A DNA stretch of 64,000 nt from Parvibacter caecicola (GCF_003725335.1 NZ_QIBY01000005.1:56985-120984), one strand, 5' to 3'; positions 18,985 to 27,712 are shown, counted from the first letter of the stretch. A program made the numbers and translations. The notes: generated by a model from the letters alone, not told the origin.

Positions 18985-19602
18985 CTAAGCCATGCCTTGC
19001 CATTTCATCTCACGCATGATATAGGCCATGGAGGGGCCATTGCCCACGTTCACCAGGCGATACACCTGAGAATCGTCGAAGGGGTTGAGGAATGAGCCGA
19101 GAGTCTCGCCGCGCGGGCCTTTGAAACCCTCAATGCCCTGTTCGGCATCGCCGAACCAGCGGGCCATGCCGCAGCACTGGGAAACGCACTGGGGCAGCTC
19201 ACCTTGGGAGATCTTCTGCTCGCAAAGGGTGCACTTCTCCACCACGCGCTCTTCCTCGTTGAGGTATCGCACTCCGTAAGGGCAGGCCATAGCGCAGAAC
19301 TGGCAGCCGATGCAGCGCTCCTTGTCAATCTGCACAGTGCCGTCGGCCGTCTTGTGGCTTGCCTCGGTGGGGCACACGCTCACGCACTCAGGGTTCTCGC
19401 AGTGCTGACACTGCACGTTCAGGAAGTACATCTCCACATCCGGATACTGACCGGAGCCGCCCTCTTTGGGGTGGGGCCCGATGCGCAGGGTCTTGTTCCA
19501 AAAGTTTCCGGTGGGAACGCCGTTTACCACCTTGCAGGAAACGCTGCAGGCCAAACAACCCACGCAGCGGTCGAGGTCGGTGACGATGGAATACTGGGTC
19601 AT
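18985..19602 (-). CDS. DmsB/NrfC-like 4Fe-4S electron-transfer subunit
   Basis: 205 residues with sixteen cysteines placed for four [4Fe-4S] clusters: CVGCLACSVSC, CQHCENPECVSVC, CIGCQFCAMACPYG and CTLCEQ..CVSQC. This is the standard iron-sulfur partner of DMSO-reductase-family catalytic subunits. It begins 14 bases after the molybdoenzyme stop, so the two form one operon. It has no Tat signal and would be exported with the catalytic subunit. No membrane anchor (DmsC/NrfD) gene is adjacent, so its electron donor is open. Confidence 0.93.
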   Translation of the reverse strand: MTQYSIVTDLDRCVGCLACSVSCKVVNGVPTGNFWNKTLRIGPHPKEGGSGQYPDVEMYFLNVQCQHCENPECVSVCPTEASHKTADGTVQIDKERCIGCQFCAMACPYGVRYLNEEERVVEKCTLCEQKISQGELPQCVSQCCGMARWFGDAEQGIEGFKGPRGETLGSFLNPFDDSQVYRLVNVGNGPSMAYIMREMKWQGMA

Positions 19603-19616
19603 GTTCGCTCCTCCCC

Positions 19617-22600
19617 CTATTCACCGAAATTGTCGGGATGGATGCCCTCGGCGCCGATCTCCCACAGCTTGAGGCGCGGATCGGAGGCATCGTGGATGAT
19701 TTCCGTGCCGTCATTGCCGCAGGGCACGGGGTTGCCGAAGGGACTGTTCTCTGCCGTGGCCTTGTACACCTTCACCGGATAGCAGCGCACGGTGGACGAG
19801 CCATTGTACTTGTCCTGGGCATTGCGGTCGGTGATGCAGTTGATGCAGGAGAGCGAGAAGCCCTTGTCCGCCTGTCCCAGCTCGGGATACCACCATTGAT
19901 GCTCGGCGTTGATCATGCCGGGGCGAATGCCGTAGTAGAGGTCCACAGTTTCGCGCACCTTGCCCCAGGGGCTTTCGATCCACACCCAATCGCCCTGGTC
20001 GAGCCCAAGCTCGGCAGCGGTTTCGGGGTTGATCTCCATGCGGGGCGCCGGCCACAGCTCACGGCACCAGGGCAGCTGGCGATGCTCGCTGTGGAAGTAC
20101 ACCGGAATGCGACGGCCGGTGATGCAGGTGAGCGGGTACTCCTTGTAGGTTTCCGCGTCCGCCACCGGGCCATGCGCCGGCTCCACGTAATAGGGCAGCG
20201 CCTCGGACTTGAACCCGGGAGCCAGCTCGGGGCCGTCGGCGCCATCGGGATAATGGGACTCGATGGCGGTGCACCAGAACTCGTGCTTCATCGTGGGCGT
20301 GGGAAAGCCGGGGATGTTGATGTCCAGCTTCGTGGGCTGCTGATGCGGCGCCTTGCGGTAAGCCTGGCCCACCTCGAAGCGACGATAGGTGCCCCAGTCG
20401 TCGGGGAACACCTCCTTCATGTTCCAGGTGCCGTGCTCTTGATAGGCCTCCACGAACTCCTCCCAGGAGCTGTAGGGAGCGCAACCGCCGTTCAATTCGC
20501 TCTCGAAGCACTCGTGCTCCAGCGCCAGGATGTCGATGGTCTTGCCGGTAGCAGCCATGGCCTTTTCGTAGTTCGGGTCGTCCGGATAGGGGCTGGAGGC
20601 CAAACCGAAGTACGGGGCCAGCTCCATGAAGTACAGCGGGTCGCTCTTGCACTCTCCCGGAGGGTCAACGGCGCGGACGCACAGGCTGAAGCTGCCGCCA
20701 GAACCCTGGGCGATGCGCTGGGCATTCATTTCCAGCCAGTGGCACACCGGCAACAGAATGTCAGCGGCGCCAGAGGTGGGCGAGTGCCACAGGTTGGCCT
20801 CGAACAGGAAGTCCTGCATCAGCAGCGCCTCCCAGTTATAGGCAGCGTTGCCCATGTTCATGTGGTCGCCAGAGCCAATCATGCCGCCATGGATGTGGTA
20901 CGGCGCATCGGTTTCGCGGTGCGCCGCCTCCATGGTGGCGTTGGCGTCGGCCCACACCGCGTACCAGTACAGCAGCGGGTGCTTCTCGTAACCGGCGATG
21001 CGATCGTAGATGTCCATGGGGAAGCGATCGAAGCCGATGCCGATGTCGGTGCCGGGCATCATGGCCGTGGGACCGGACTGGGTGGTCCAGCCGTTAGTGG
21101 CGCCACGCTGGCCGCCAGGGGTGTCGATGGCGCCCACCATGGCGCAGGCGGCCATGATGGCACGGCAGTTCTGGGTGGAGTTGCCAGCATGCTCGACGCC
21201 AAGGCCGTAGTTGATGCCGCCGTTGGGGATACGCGGGTCGTCGCGGGTGGCCCATTCGGTCACAGCCATCTCGATGAGGTCGGCGTCCACTGTGGTGATT
21301 TCCGACACTGTCTGGGGGTCGAAGCCCTCCAGGTACTCGGCCCACAAATCCCAAACCGGGCGGCCCTGATGGGTGCTGCCGTCCTTCAGCTTCACCTCGA
21401 ACTCGCCGTAGAGGGCGGGATCGATCAGCGGATTGAATTCGGAAATGTCGTAGATCTTGCCAGGCTTCTTCGACTCGTCGTCGCGCAGGCGGGACAGATC
21501 CTGATCGAAGTAGGACGTGGACTTCTGCCAGTTCTCCCCTTCCCAATGGGCTTCGCCCACGGCCGGATGGGCCTGCCAGTAGGTCCAGCGGTTGTTCAGC
21601 TGGTCGAACACCAGGTAGCGTTGCGGATCGCCCTCGCCTTCCACTTCCCAGTCCACCATAGCGGGGTCGATGTCCGCCTCGGTGAGCAAGCGGGTTTGGT
21701 ACTGCCACGGATAGCCGCCGTTTTGCACCGCCTCCATGTAACCGGTGGGGTCCATGTCGGGCACTACGATGAACGGAGCGTTGGACCAGCGCTTGATGAA
21801 CGGCCAGTCCACCAGGTCTTTCTTCAGGATGATGTGGCACCAGCCTAGGGCAAGAGCGTTGTCGGTGCCAGGGCGGATGGGCAGCCAGTACTTGGCAGTG
21901 CGACCCAGGTTGGTCTGGCGCGGGTCGACGGAGATAAACGCATCGGCGCACCGGGCGACGTCAACCACTGTACGGGAAGCATCGTCGTAGTTGGACATGG
22001 ACTGGTCGGTGGCCCACTGCACGAACTTGGTGGAGTGGTTGATCAGCTCCGACCAGGAATAGGCCTGCACGTTGTCCAAGCGCGAGCTGAAGTGGCGCGG
22101 GCCCTTGCACACCTGGTAGGCGGCCACGATGTTGGGGGTGCCGAAGTGGGTGAGCGCCATGCCGGCGTCGGACTGCATGCACCATTGACGGCCAGTGCCG
22201 CACCAGGTGAAGGTGGCTTCGCGGCCGTACTTGTCGGTGATTTCCATAATGTTGTCGGCGATGGTCTGATAGGCCTCGTCCCAGGTGATGCGGGTCCAAC
22301 CGGGGTCGTCGTCGCCCTTGGGGTTGGTGCGCTTCATGGGGTACTTGATGCGATCGGGGTGGTAAGCCGCCTGAATGGACGCCTGCCCCTTAGAGCAATG
22401 ATTGCCCATGGTGAGGAAGCAATCCTCGTCGCCCTCGGTGCGGATTACCTTGCCGTCCTGCACGTACACCCACACGCCGCATTCCACCTTGCCGCACCCA
22501 CGGCAGGTGGAACGAATGCGCGTGACAGCGCCGCTGCCCGTCGTTTTCGCCTCGCCCTCGGCCAGCGCCTGCAAAGGGGCACCGGTACCGACGAAGGCAG

Positions 22601-22664
22601 CGACGGCCGCACTGGCTGCGGCAGTCTTGACAAACGAGCGACGCGACATTGTTAGCGTACTCAT
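19617..22664 (-). CDS. Tat-exported molybdopterin oxidoreductase (DMSO reductase superfamily)
   Basis: 1015 residues from the ATG at 22664, with GAAGGAGGAGG just upstream. Residues 8-26 carry a twin-arginine signal (SRRSFVKTAAASAAVAAF). An Fe-S motif follows at C54-X2-C57-X4-C62-X27-C90; the X4 spacing differs from the usual X3. Next comes the molybdopterin-binding body, with a cysteine at 186 (AAYQVCKGPRHF) in the region where the Mo/W ligand is expected. The C-terminal dinucleotide-binding part ends with SINCITDRNAQ-like and RCYPVKVYKA segments. The overall style, including the CRGCG motif and VYKA ending, resembles the catechol dehydroxylase/acetylene hydratase branch known from Eggerthella and Gordonibacter. 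That is recognition from memory, not alignment, and the substrate is unknown. Confidence 0.85.
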   Translation of the reverse strand: MSTLTMSRRSFVKTAAASAAVAAFVGTGAPLQALAEGEAKTTGSGAVTRIRSTCRGCGKVECGVWVYVQDGKVIRTEGDEDCFLTMGNHCSKGQASIQAAYHPDRIKYPMKRTNPKGDDDPGWTRITWDEAYQTIADNIMEITDKYGREATFTWCGTGRQWCMQSDAGMALTHFGTPNIVAAYQVCKGPRHFSSRLDNVQAYSWSELINHSTKFVQWATDQSMSNYDDASRTVVDVARCADAFISVDPRQTNLGRTAKYWLPIRPGTDNALALGWCHIILKKDLVDWPFIKRWSNAPFIVVPDMDPTGYMEAVQNGGYPWQYQTRLLTEADIDPAMVDWEVEGEGDPQRYLVFDQLNNRWTYWQAHPAVGEAHWEGENWQKSTSYFDQDLSRLRDDESKKPGKIYDISEFNPLIDPALYGEFEVKLKDGSTHQGRPVWDLWAEYLEGFDPQTVSEITTVDADLIEMAVTEWATRDDPRIPNGGINYGLGVEHAGNSTQNCRAIMAACAMVGAIDTPGGQRGATNGWTTQSGPTAMMPGTDIGIGFDRFPMDIYDRIAGYEKHPLLYWYAVWADANATMEAAHRETDAPYHIHGGMIGSGDHMNMGNAAYNWEALLMQDFLFEANLWHSPTSGAADILLPVCHWLEMNAQRIAQGSGGSFSLCVRAVDPPGECKSDPLYFMELAPYFGLASSPYPDDPNYEKAMAATGKTIDILALEHECFESELNGGCAPYSSWEEFVEAYQEHGTWNMKEVFPDDWGTYRRFEVGQAYRKAPHQQPTKLDINIPGFPTPTMKHEFWCTAIESHYPDGADGPELAPGFKSEALPYYVEPAHGPVADAETYKEYPLTCITGRRIPVYFHSEHRQLPWCRELWPAPRMEINPETAAELGLDQGDWVWIESPWGKVRETVDLYYGIRPGMINAEHQWWYPELGQADKGFSLSCINCITDRNAQDKYNGSSTVRCYPVKVYKATAENSPFGNPVPCGNDGTEIIHDASDPRLKLWEIGAEGIHPDNFGE

Positions 22665-22722
22665 TTCCTCCTCCTTCTCTCTTGGAGTTTCCTTTGGCGA
22701 ACGGCCCCGCAGCTTCCGGAGC

Positions 22723-22765
22723 AAAAACATCCGCCTTCCCAACGGCCATTATGGGAAGGCGGATG
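22723..22765 (-). terminator. Strong intrinsic terminator just upstream of the molybdoenzyme gene
   Basis: Perfect 14-bp stem (CATCCGCCTTCCCA / TGGGAAGGCGGATG), 10-nt loop, then five T in the minus direction. It ends the preceding hypothetical gene, yet only about 58 bases lie between it and the molybdoenzyme ATG, with no obvious promoter there. It could act as a regulated attenuator. Confidence 0.8.
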
Positions 22766-22819
22766 CGAATAAGGAAGCGATGTTTGAGAATGCTAGCGCG
22801 TTGTGATTCCTTTCGGGAA

Positions 22820-23500
22820 TCAGTTGATTCCCCCTTGGAAGGCATACTCCTGCTGACGGCCATCGGAAAAGGAAATGCCCCAGGCGTTGTAATCGAGCGG
22901 GATGTCCGAAACGGGCGCAGGCTCGCCCTCCCCTTCCGCTTCGCACTCTTCAGCAGCCATCGCGGCCTCCTCTAGCGCTGCCCTTCGCGCCGCCAAAGAG
23001 GCAGCCGAAGGGATGGCCACTGTCGCCACTTCCCCTTCCCCAAAAGAGCCGTCGGCCATAAGCCGGCGCAGTTCTTCCACCATCGCGGCAGCACTTTCCG
23101 GAAGCCGGTTGTCCGCAAGAGCGAAGCGCACCGAAACGTTGCCGCCGAACTCCAGCTCCACCGAAGCGAAGTCCAGGTTATCGGCTCCTGCCGGGTGAAG
23201 CACCTGGTTGAACGTGCGCATGGTGTTGTTGAGGTTGCGCAGCAGGTTTTCCAGCCACAGGCTGAGCGAACCCTCCCACAGCTCCTGGGCAGCGGGGTCG
23301 GTGCAGTCCCAATAAGGACGATGCATGCGCACGCACAAGCGCAGGCAGTTGCCCTCGCCGGCCTCTTCATCCGGCAGCGGCTCAACCAGACTTTGGGCGA
23401 TGATCATGAAACTGCGCTTGAATTCGCACTCCATCGCCTCCGAGCACAGCTGGGGTTCGAGAAACGCCTTGATCACCACTGAAGGTCTTGGAAGCGGCAT
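22820..23500 (-). CDS. Hypothetical protein upstream of the molybdoenzyme
   Basis: 226 residues, acidic, soluble, no signal peptide or membrane helix. AAGGAG precedes the ATG at 23500. It has two short Cys-containing stretches (CLRLCVRMHRPYWDC), a predicted helical middle, and an acidic Ala/Glu-rich segment (about 165-200). I do not recognise the family. Position, same-strand as the molybdoenzyme and divergent from the TorD operon, suggests a regulatory or accessory role in that system. Confidence 0.65.
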   Translation of the reverse strand: MPLPRPSVVIKAFLEPQLCSEAMECEFKRSFMIIAQSLVEPLPDEEAGEGNCLRLCVRMHRPYWDCTDPAAQELWEGSLSLWLENLLRNLNNTMRTFNQVLHPAGADNLDFASVELEFGGNVSVRFALADNRLPESAAAMVEELRRLMADGSFGEGEVATVAIPSAASLAARRAALEEAAMAAEECEAEGEGEPAPVSDIPLDYNAWGISFSDGRQQEYAFQGGIN

Positions 23501-23622
23501 GACGGCTCCTTCCGTCGAGGGCGCAATGCGCCGAGGCTAAACACCCGCATTGTACGCCCCAGGGCTGCGGCTGCTCTTTCGCATACGGAATCAGACGGTG
23601 CGGAATCGCCATCACCAGCAGT

Positions 23623-23652
23623 TTGACACTGGGTTTCACGCTTTCGTATGCT
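23623..23652 (+). promoter_or_regulatory. Promoter of the TorD-polyferredoxin operon
   Basis: TTGACA (23623-23628), 18-bp spacer, TATGCT (23647-23652), about 70 bases before the first gene. The -35 is consensus; the spacer is one base long. Confidence 0.55.
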
Positions 23653-23722
23653 GCTTGCACGGACAACCGCCGCGGACCCAAGAGCCGGGCGGACAAAGGC
23701 AACCGTTTGATTTGGGGGATCG

Positions 23723-24529
23723 ATGAGCAACGAAGATTTCAGCCCGCTGCAGGGCTTCGACCCATTGCAAGACTTCGCCTTCGACGACGACCTGGAAGGC
23801 GAGGCGGACCCGGGCACGCTGGACGACGGCCCGTACGGCCTGCCGGTGGGGGCCAACGCCCCCAAGCTCAGCTCAGACGCCTTCGACAAGGCGGAAAGCG
23901 CCGAGGAGCGCATCTCTACGCTGTTCGAGCGCATGGTGCCCCACACGCGCGTGCTCATGGCCATCATGGACCTGGCTCAGCAGCCCGTGGCGCCCCGAGA
24001 GGTGAACGACCAGATAACCGAACTGCAGCAGCACCATCACTCGGTGTACGCCCCCTCCACCTTCTGCGATTTGCTGGATCGCGCGGGGGCCATCTGCCAA
24101 ACCAACGAAGAAGGGGTGCCTCTCAAGGATATCGAGCGGGAGCCGGACGTGGTAACGGTGGACGGCGAGGACTTCTGGATGGTGGCCCCGCCGCCAGAAG
24201 TGTTCTGGACCCTCACCGACGAGGGGCGCGCCTATTTCGACGCCTACCAGCCATTAGAGCAGATCCGCACCCTCTTCGCCGATGAGCCCCATTACGCCCA
24301 CCTCTATCGCCATGTGCTGGAACAGACGGCCCTCGATGGCGGAGCAACGGTGGGCCAGCTGGACCCCTTCATCCTGGCCGACGAGGCTGCGCAAAACCCC
24401 AAGCGCTACGCCACCTACTTCATGGACAAACTTGAGCGGACGGGCGCCGTGGACTGGCAGGGTTCGTGGATGGCAACCGCCGCAGGCCGCGATTACCTGG
24501 CAGATTCCACCGATGAGAGCGAGGAGTAG
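23723..24529 (+). CDS. Hypothetical winged-helix-like protein
   Basis: 268 residues, acidic, soluble. An Asp/Glu-rich N-terminus (1-45) is followed by what reads as a winged-helix fold (about 60-110, EVNDQITELQQHHHSVYAP then FCDLLDRAGAI). A second similar unit sits at about 190-260 (VLEQTALDGGATVGQLDPF, MDKLERTGAVDW). Such duplicated modules suggest DNA or protein binding. It is the first gene of a tight operon with TorD (3-base gap), so it probably helps control or assemble the molybdoenzyme. No named family recognised. Confidence 0.65.
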   Translation: MSNEDFSPLQGFDPLQDFAFDDDLEGEADPGTLDDGPYGLPVGANAPKLSSDAFDKAESAEERISTLFERMVPHTRVLMAIMDLAQQPVAPREVNDQITELQQHHHSVYAPSTFCDLLDRAGAICQTNEEGVPLKDIEREPDVVTVDGEDFWMVAPPPEVFWTLTDEGRAYFDAYQPLEQIRTLFADEPHYAHLYRHVLEQTALDGGATVGQLDPFILADEAAQNPKRYATYFMDKLERTGAVDWQGSWMATAAGRDYLADSTDESEE

Positions 24530-24532
24530 ACC

Positions 24533-25237
24533 ATGGCCGAAGAAACAATTGCAAACGATTTCGAGGAGCTTGCCGATGCTTGCGAAACACGGTCGGAAAC
24601 CTACGCGCTGCTCTCCCGCTTCTTCCGCACGGAAGTGGACGAGGAGTTCCTTCAGGCCCTTTGCGCCACCATGTACCCGGTGAAGTCTGGCAACGAAAAG
24701 ATTGACGCGGGCCATTACGCCATCGCGAAATACCTGAGCAACGAATGGGTTGACCCGCTACGCAAGCTGGGGGTGGATTACGCCCGGGCCTTCCTGGGTG
24801 ATGGCATGGACACGTATTCCTGCGCCTACCCCTACGAATCGGTCTACACCTCCCCCAAGCGGCTGCTGATGCAAGAGGCCCGCGATGAGGTGCTGGCCAT
24901 CTACCGCTCTTGCGGGCTGGACAAGCAGGCGGAATGGAACGTGGGAGAAGACCACATTGCCGTAGAGCTGGAGTTCATGCGGGTACTTTGCCTGCGAAGC
25001 GCCGTCGCGCTGCGCAGCGAGGACGAGAAAGAAGCGCAGCGGCTGATTGCCACCATGGCCAACTTCTTGGACGAGCGCCTGCTTGCTTGGGCGCCCATGT
25101 TCACCGCCGATGTGCGCCGTTTTTGCAAAACCCAGTTCTACCAGGGCGTTGCCCAACTAACCGAAGGGTTCCTTGAGGCCGACCGGGAATTCCTGGCCGA
25201 CGTTTTGGGGGCGAACGCGGAAGGCGACGCGCAGTGA
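24533..25237 (+). CDS. TorD/DmsD-family molybdoenzyme chaperone
   Basis: 234-residue all-helical protein. Family marks are the YALLSRFFR start of the domain, the CAYPYESVYTSPKRLLMQE loop and the EDHIAVELEFMRVL helix. These chaperones bind the Tat signal of DMSO-reductase-family enzymes until cofactor insertion and folding are complete, so the molybdoenzyme at 19617-22664 is the obvious client. The stop overlaps the GTG start of the polyferredoxin by 4 bases. Confidence 0.9.
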   Translation: MAEETIANDFEELADACETRSETYALLSRFFRTEVDEEFLQALCATMYPVKSGNEKIDAGHYAIAKYLSNEWVDPLRKLGVDYARAFLGDGMDTYSCAYPYESVYTSPKRLLMQEARDEVLAIYRSCGLDKQAEWNVGEDHIAVELEFMRVLCLRSAVALRSEDEKEAQRLIATMANFLDERLLAWAPMFTADVRRFCKTQFYQGVAQLTEGFLEADREFLADVLGANAEGDAQ

Positions 25238-26442
25238 TACGCACCGATGACATGCTGTACATCATCAGCCAGATGAACAGCCCGCTGCTTGCAGTGGAAG
25301 GCAATCGCTGCGTGCTGGTGCGCCATCGCAAGGCAGAGTGCCTGCGCTGCGCCGCCGTGTGCACCACCGGGGCCATCTCACGCGCACCCGAAGGCGGCAT
25401 CGCCGTAAACCCGCAGCTCTGCATTGGATGCGGCACCTGCGCCACCGTGTGCCCCAGCGGGTGCTTAGAGCCTCAGAATCCACCCGATGAAGCCCTATTC
25501 GGCACCATGGCCGAGGAGCTCACGGAAGGCGGCGCCCCCGTAGTGCTCACCTGCGCCACCGCTGCCGCCGCTGCGGGCACGCGTCCTACAGTGGAATGCC
25601 TGGGGCGCATCGACGAAACGTTCTTGGTAGAAGCCGTCGTTCGCGGGGCCGTATCCATCACGCTGATAAGCGGCAACTGCAGCGATTGCCCCCACCAGCG
25701 CGGCGGCCAGGAATGCGATGCAGCGTTGGCGTCGGCCGCTCGACTGCTGGCATGCTTCGGCCGTAATGTTCCGCTGCAGAAGCTTACGTTGGCCCAAGTT
25801 GAACCCCAGCAGGCCGCCAGCGCCCTCTCCCGCTCGGACAACCCCTCCGAATCGCCCGTCCCGCTCCCCAAACCCGCGGCCGAGGAACTGAGCTTCCAGC
25901 ATGTGCAGAGCGATGGCACCCTCCCCCATTTCGTACCACAAAGACGTCTGCGGTTGTTCAACAGCTTGAAAGCCCTGGGGGAACCGTGCCAGCAAACGCT
26001 CAACACCAAGCTGTGGGGGCAAGTGAGCGTGGACACCGACATCTGCCGCTCTTGCCGCATGTGCGCTGTGTTCTGCCCGACAGCTGCCATTTCCCCCTAC
26101 GACAAGTCGGATGGCTCCTTCGGCATCAGTCACCGCAGTGCGCTTTGCATGCAATGCCGACTGTGCGAAACCATCTGCCCCGAGCGGGCGATATCCGTTT
26201 CGGACGAGGTGTCCCTTGAGGAATTTCTGACAGGCAAGCAATTCCGTTTCAAGATGGACCCCATTGGCTGGAACCCCAGTGCGCCCGACTCCATATCCAC
26301 CCGCATGGCCCGCTATTTCGCCACTGATGCCGTGCAAGACCCGCAGGCCACCAACAAACCCGGAGAGATGGCCGAACGGCGAGCCTACGCGCAAAAGAAA
26401 GAAGCCGCCCGCAGGGCAGCCCGGCAGGAACGGAAACAGTAG
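25234..26442 (+). CDS. Polyferredoxin with four 4Fe-4S motifs
   Basis: 402 residues from a GTG at 25234 inside the end of torD. There are two N-terminal clusters (CLRCAAVCTTGAI and CIGCGTCATVCPSGC), a central domain with CSDCPHQRGGQEC, and two C-terminal clusters (CRSCRMCAVFCPTAAI and CMQCRLCETICPERAI). It is cytoplasmic (no signal) and probably passes electrons toward or regulates the redox system with which it is co-transcribed. The central domain with Cys pairs is reminiscent of heterodisulfide-reductase-associated proteins, but I would not name it. Confidence 0.85.
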   Translation: MIRTDDMLYIISQMNSPLLAVEGNRCVLVRHRKAECLRCAAVCTTGAISRAPEGGIAVNPQLCIGCGTCATVCPSGCLEPQNPPDEALFGTMAEELTEGGAPVVLTCATAAAAAGTRPTVECLGRIDETFLVEAVVRGAVSITLISGNCSDCPHQRGGQECDAALASAARLLACFGRNVPLQKLTLAQVEPQQAASALSRSDNPSESPVPLPKPAAEELSFQHVQSDGTLPHFVPQRRLRLFNSLKALGEPCQQTLNTKLWGQVSVDTDICRSCRMCAVFCPTAAISPYDKSDGSFGISHRSALCMQCRLCETICPERAISVSDEVSLEEFLTGKQFRFKMDPIGWNPSAPDSISTRMARYFATDAVQDPQATNKPGEMAERRAYAQKKEAARRAARQERKQ

Positions 26443-26450
26443 GGGCTGGC

Positions 26451-26467
26451 TGACAGGGGACGGGGAT
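26451..26467. repeat. Half copy of a TGACAGGGGACGGGGAT repeat
   Basis: One arm of the inverted repeat seen complete at 63624-63651 (TGACA..CCCCGTCCCCTGTCA). It lies between the convergent polyferredoxin and LysR stops. Confidence 0.5.
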
Positions 26468-26487
26468 GGCGCCATGCCGAACCCCCG

Positions 26488-27408
26488 CTAATCCTCTCGA
26501 TGCACCACCATGTCGCGGGCTTGGCGGTACACGTCCATCACCGCCCGCACCTTCTCTTCCTTGTCCCTCTTATATATTGCGTACAGCGGAAAGAAAGCGT
26601 CCTCGTCCGTGAAGGGCAAGGCAACCACTGGCGCCACTTCGCTCAAAAACCGCATCTGGGGGATATTGGACGAGAGGATGGAAACCTCATTCTCCCCCAC
26701 CGGCGTGGTCACGTAATTGTTCTGATTGCGCCCCAGCACCGTGCGGGAAGTGGGCGTGAAACCGCGATCCTTGCACCGCTGCTCAATAATGGTCCAGCCA
26801 TTGATGGAATAAGTGTCTGCGAATTTCAGCAGGCACGTATCGCGCAAAGCGTCTATGGTGAGGAACTTTCGCGAGGCCAGAGGGTGGTTTTTACTCATGA
26901 GCCCCACAAAGCGGGTACGGGTCATGGGGATGGTAACGAAACCAGCCTCCTCGCACTCCTGCGGAGACACGGACGAAAACGCGATATCTATCTCATCCTC
27001 CATCAGGAGGTCCAGGCAGTCCTTTTCAGCTTTATGAGAGTAATCCACCGGCGGGAGCCCCGCGCTTTCCAGCAACATGGTGGCAACAGAAAAAATTGAC
27101 GAGAGGGTGTTGTCGTACAGCACGCCATCTACTCGCAGCGGCTCCTGCTGCTCCAAGGCCCCCAACTCTTCCTGCATGCGATCGAAAGTGTCGATAATGG
27201 TCATGGATGCGGCGGCGAATCGGCGCCCCGCCTCCGTCAGCTCCACCTTCCGGCGATCGCGATCCAACAGGCGGCAACCCAACTCGCGTTCAAGCGCGTT
27301 GATGTGCTTGCTCAGCGTAGACTGCGTAATGTAAAGCCGGCTGGCCGCTTTGGCGTAATTCAGCGTTTGCGCCAGTTCTTTGAACTCGCGCAGATAGTTC
27401 AAGTCCAC
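26488..27408 (-). CDS. LysR-family transcriptional regulator
   Basis: 306 residues from a GTG at 27408, chosen because AAGGGGGTGA lies 5 bases before it and because the family starts here (MDLNYLREFKELAQTLNYAK); an ATG 27 codons upstream is open but unlike LysR. The N-terminal winged HTH includes AASRLYITQSTLSKHINALE; the C-terminal effector domain runs from about residue 95 (LRVDGVLYDN). It is encoded convergently with the TorD-polyferredoxin operon and is the only classical regulator near the molybdoenzyme, so it is a candidate substrate sensor for it. Confidence 0.88.
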   Translation of the reverse strand: MDLNYLREFKELAQTLNYAKAASRLYITQSTLSKHINALERELGCRLLDRDRRKVELTEAGRRFAAASMTIIDTFDRMQEELGALEQQEPLRVDGVLYDNTLSSIFSVATMLLESAGLPPVDYSHKAEKDCLDLLMEDEIDIAFSSVSPQECEEAGFVTIPMTRTRFVGLMSKNHPLASRKFLTIDALRDTCLLKFADTYSINGWTIIEQRCKDRGFTPTSRTVLGRNQNNYVTTPVGENEVSILSSNIPQMRFLSEVAPVVALPFTDEDAFFPLYAIYKRDKEEKVRAVMDVYRQARDMVVHRED

Positions 27409-27596
27409 GGATGTCACCCCCTTGAAAGCAAACGGAAGCACCCGTTTGCCGCCCCTCGACTTTCTTCCCCTTCTTTCGCATTCTAGCAAACGCCCCGGCC
27501 CAAAAGCTCAGGCGCGAGCCGCAAACCCAAGGCCTGTAATTCCATTACCGCATCAGAGAATGCCACCGGGGAATGAGAAGGGAGGCAAAGGAAGGG

Positions 27597-27657
27597 AGGC
27601 AAAGGGACAACCCTGATGTCTCATGCAACATGAGACATCAGGGTTGTCCCTTTGCCT
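27597..27657. repeat. 61-bp perfect hairpin repeat (family F, copy 1)
   Basis: Two 29-bp perfectly complementary arms (AGGCAAAGGGACAACCC..) around CAA. Same layout as 18864-18924, preceded by GGCAAAGGAAGGGAGG. It lies between the LysR start and the rplW terminator, at one end of the accessory block, and fills most of the 337-base gap 27409-27745. Confidence 0.8.
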
Positions 27658-27676
27658 CGCCCCCCCCCAGAGCATG

Positions 27677-27712
27677 AAAAAGCCCCGAGGCTCGATGATT
27701 GAACCTCGGGGC
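27677..27712 (-). terminator. Rho-independent terminator after rplW
   Basis: 9-bp stem GCCCCGAGG / CCTCGGGGC with a 13-nt loop followed by CTTTTTC on the minus strand, 33 bases after the rplW stop. It shows that the str/S10-proximal transcript ends here instead of continuing into rplB. Confidence 0.88.

Noticed and set aside
19638..21848. 736-codon plus-strand frame opposite the molybdoenzyme
   Set aside because: It is antisense to a clear DMSO-reductase-family gene and has no recognisable protein motif or ribosome-binding site.
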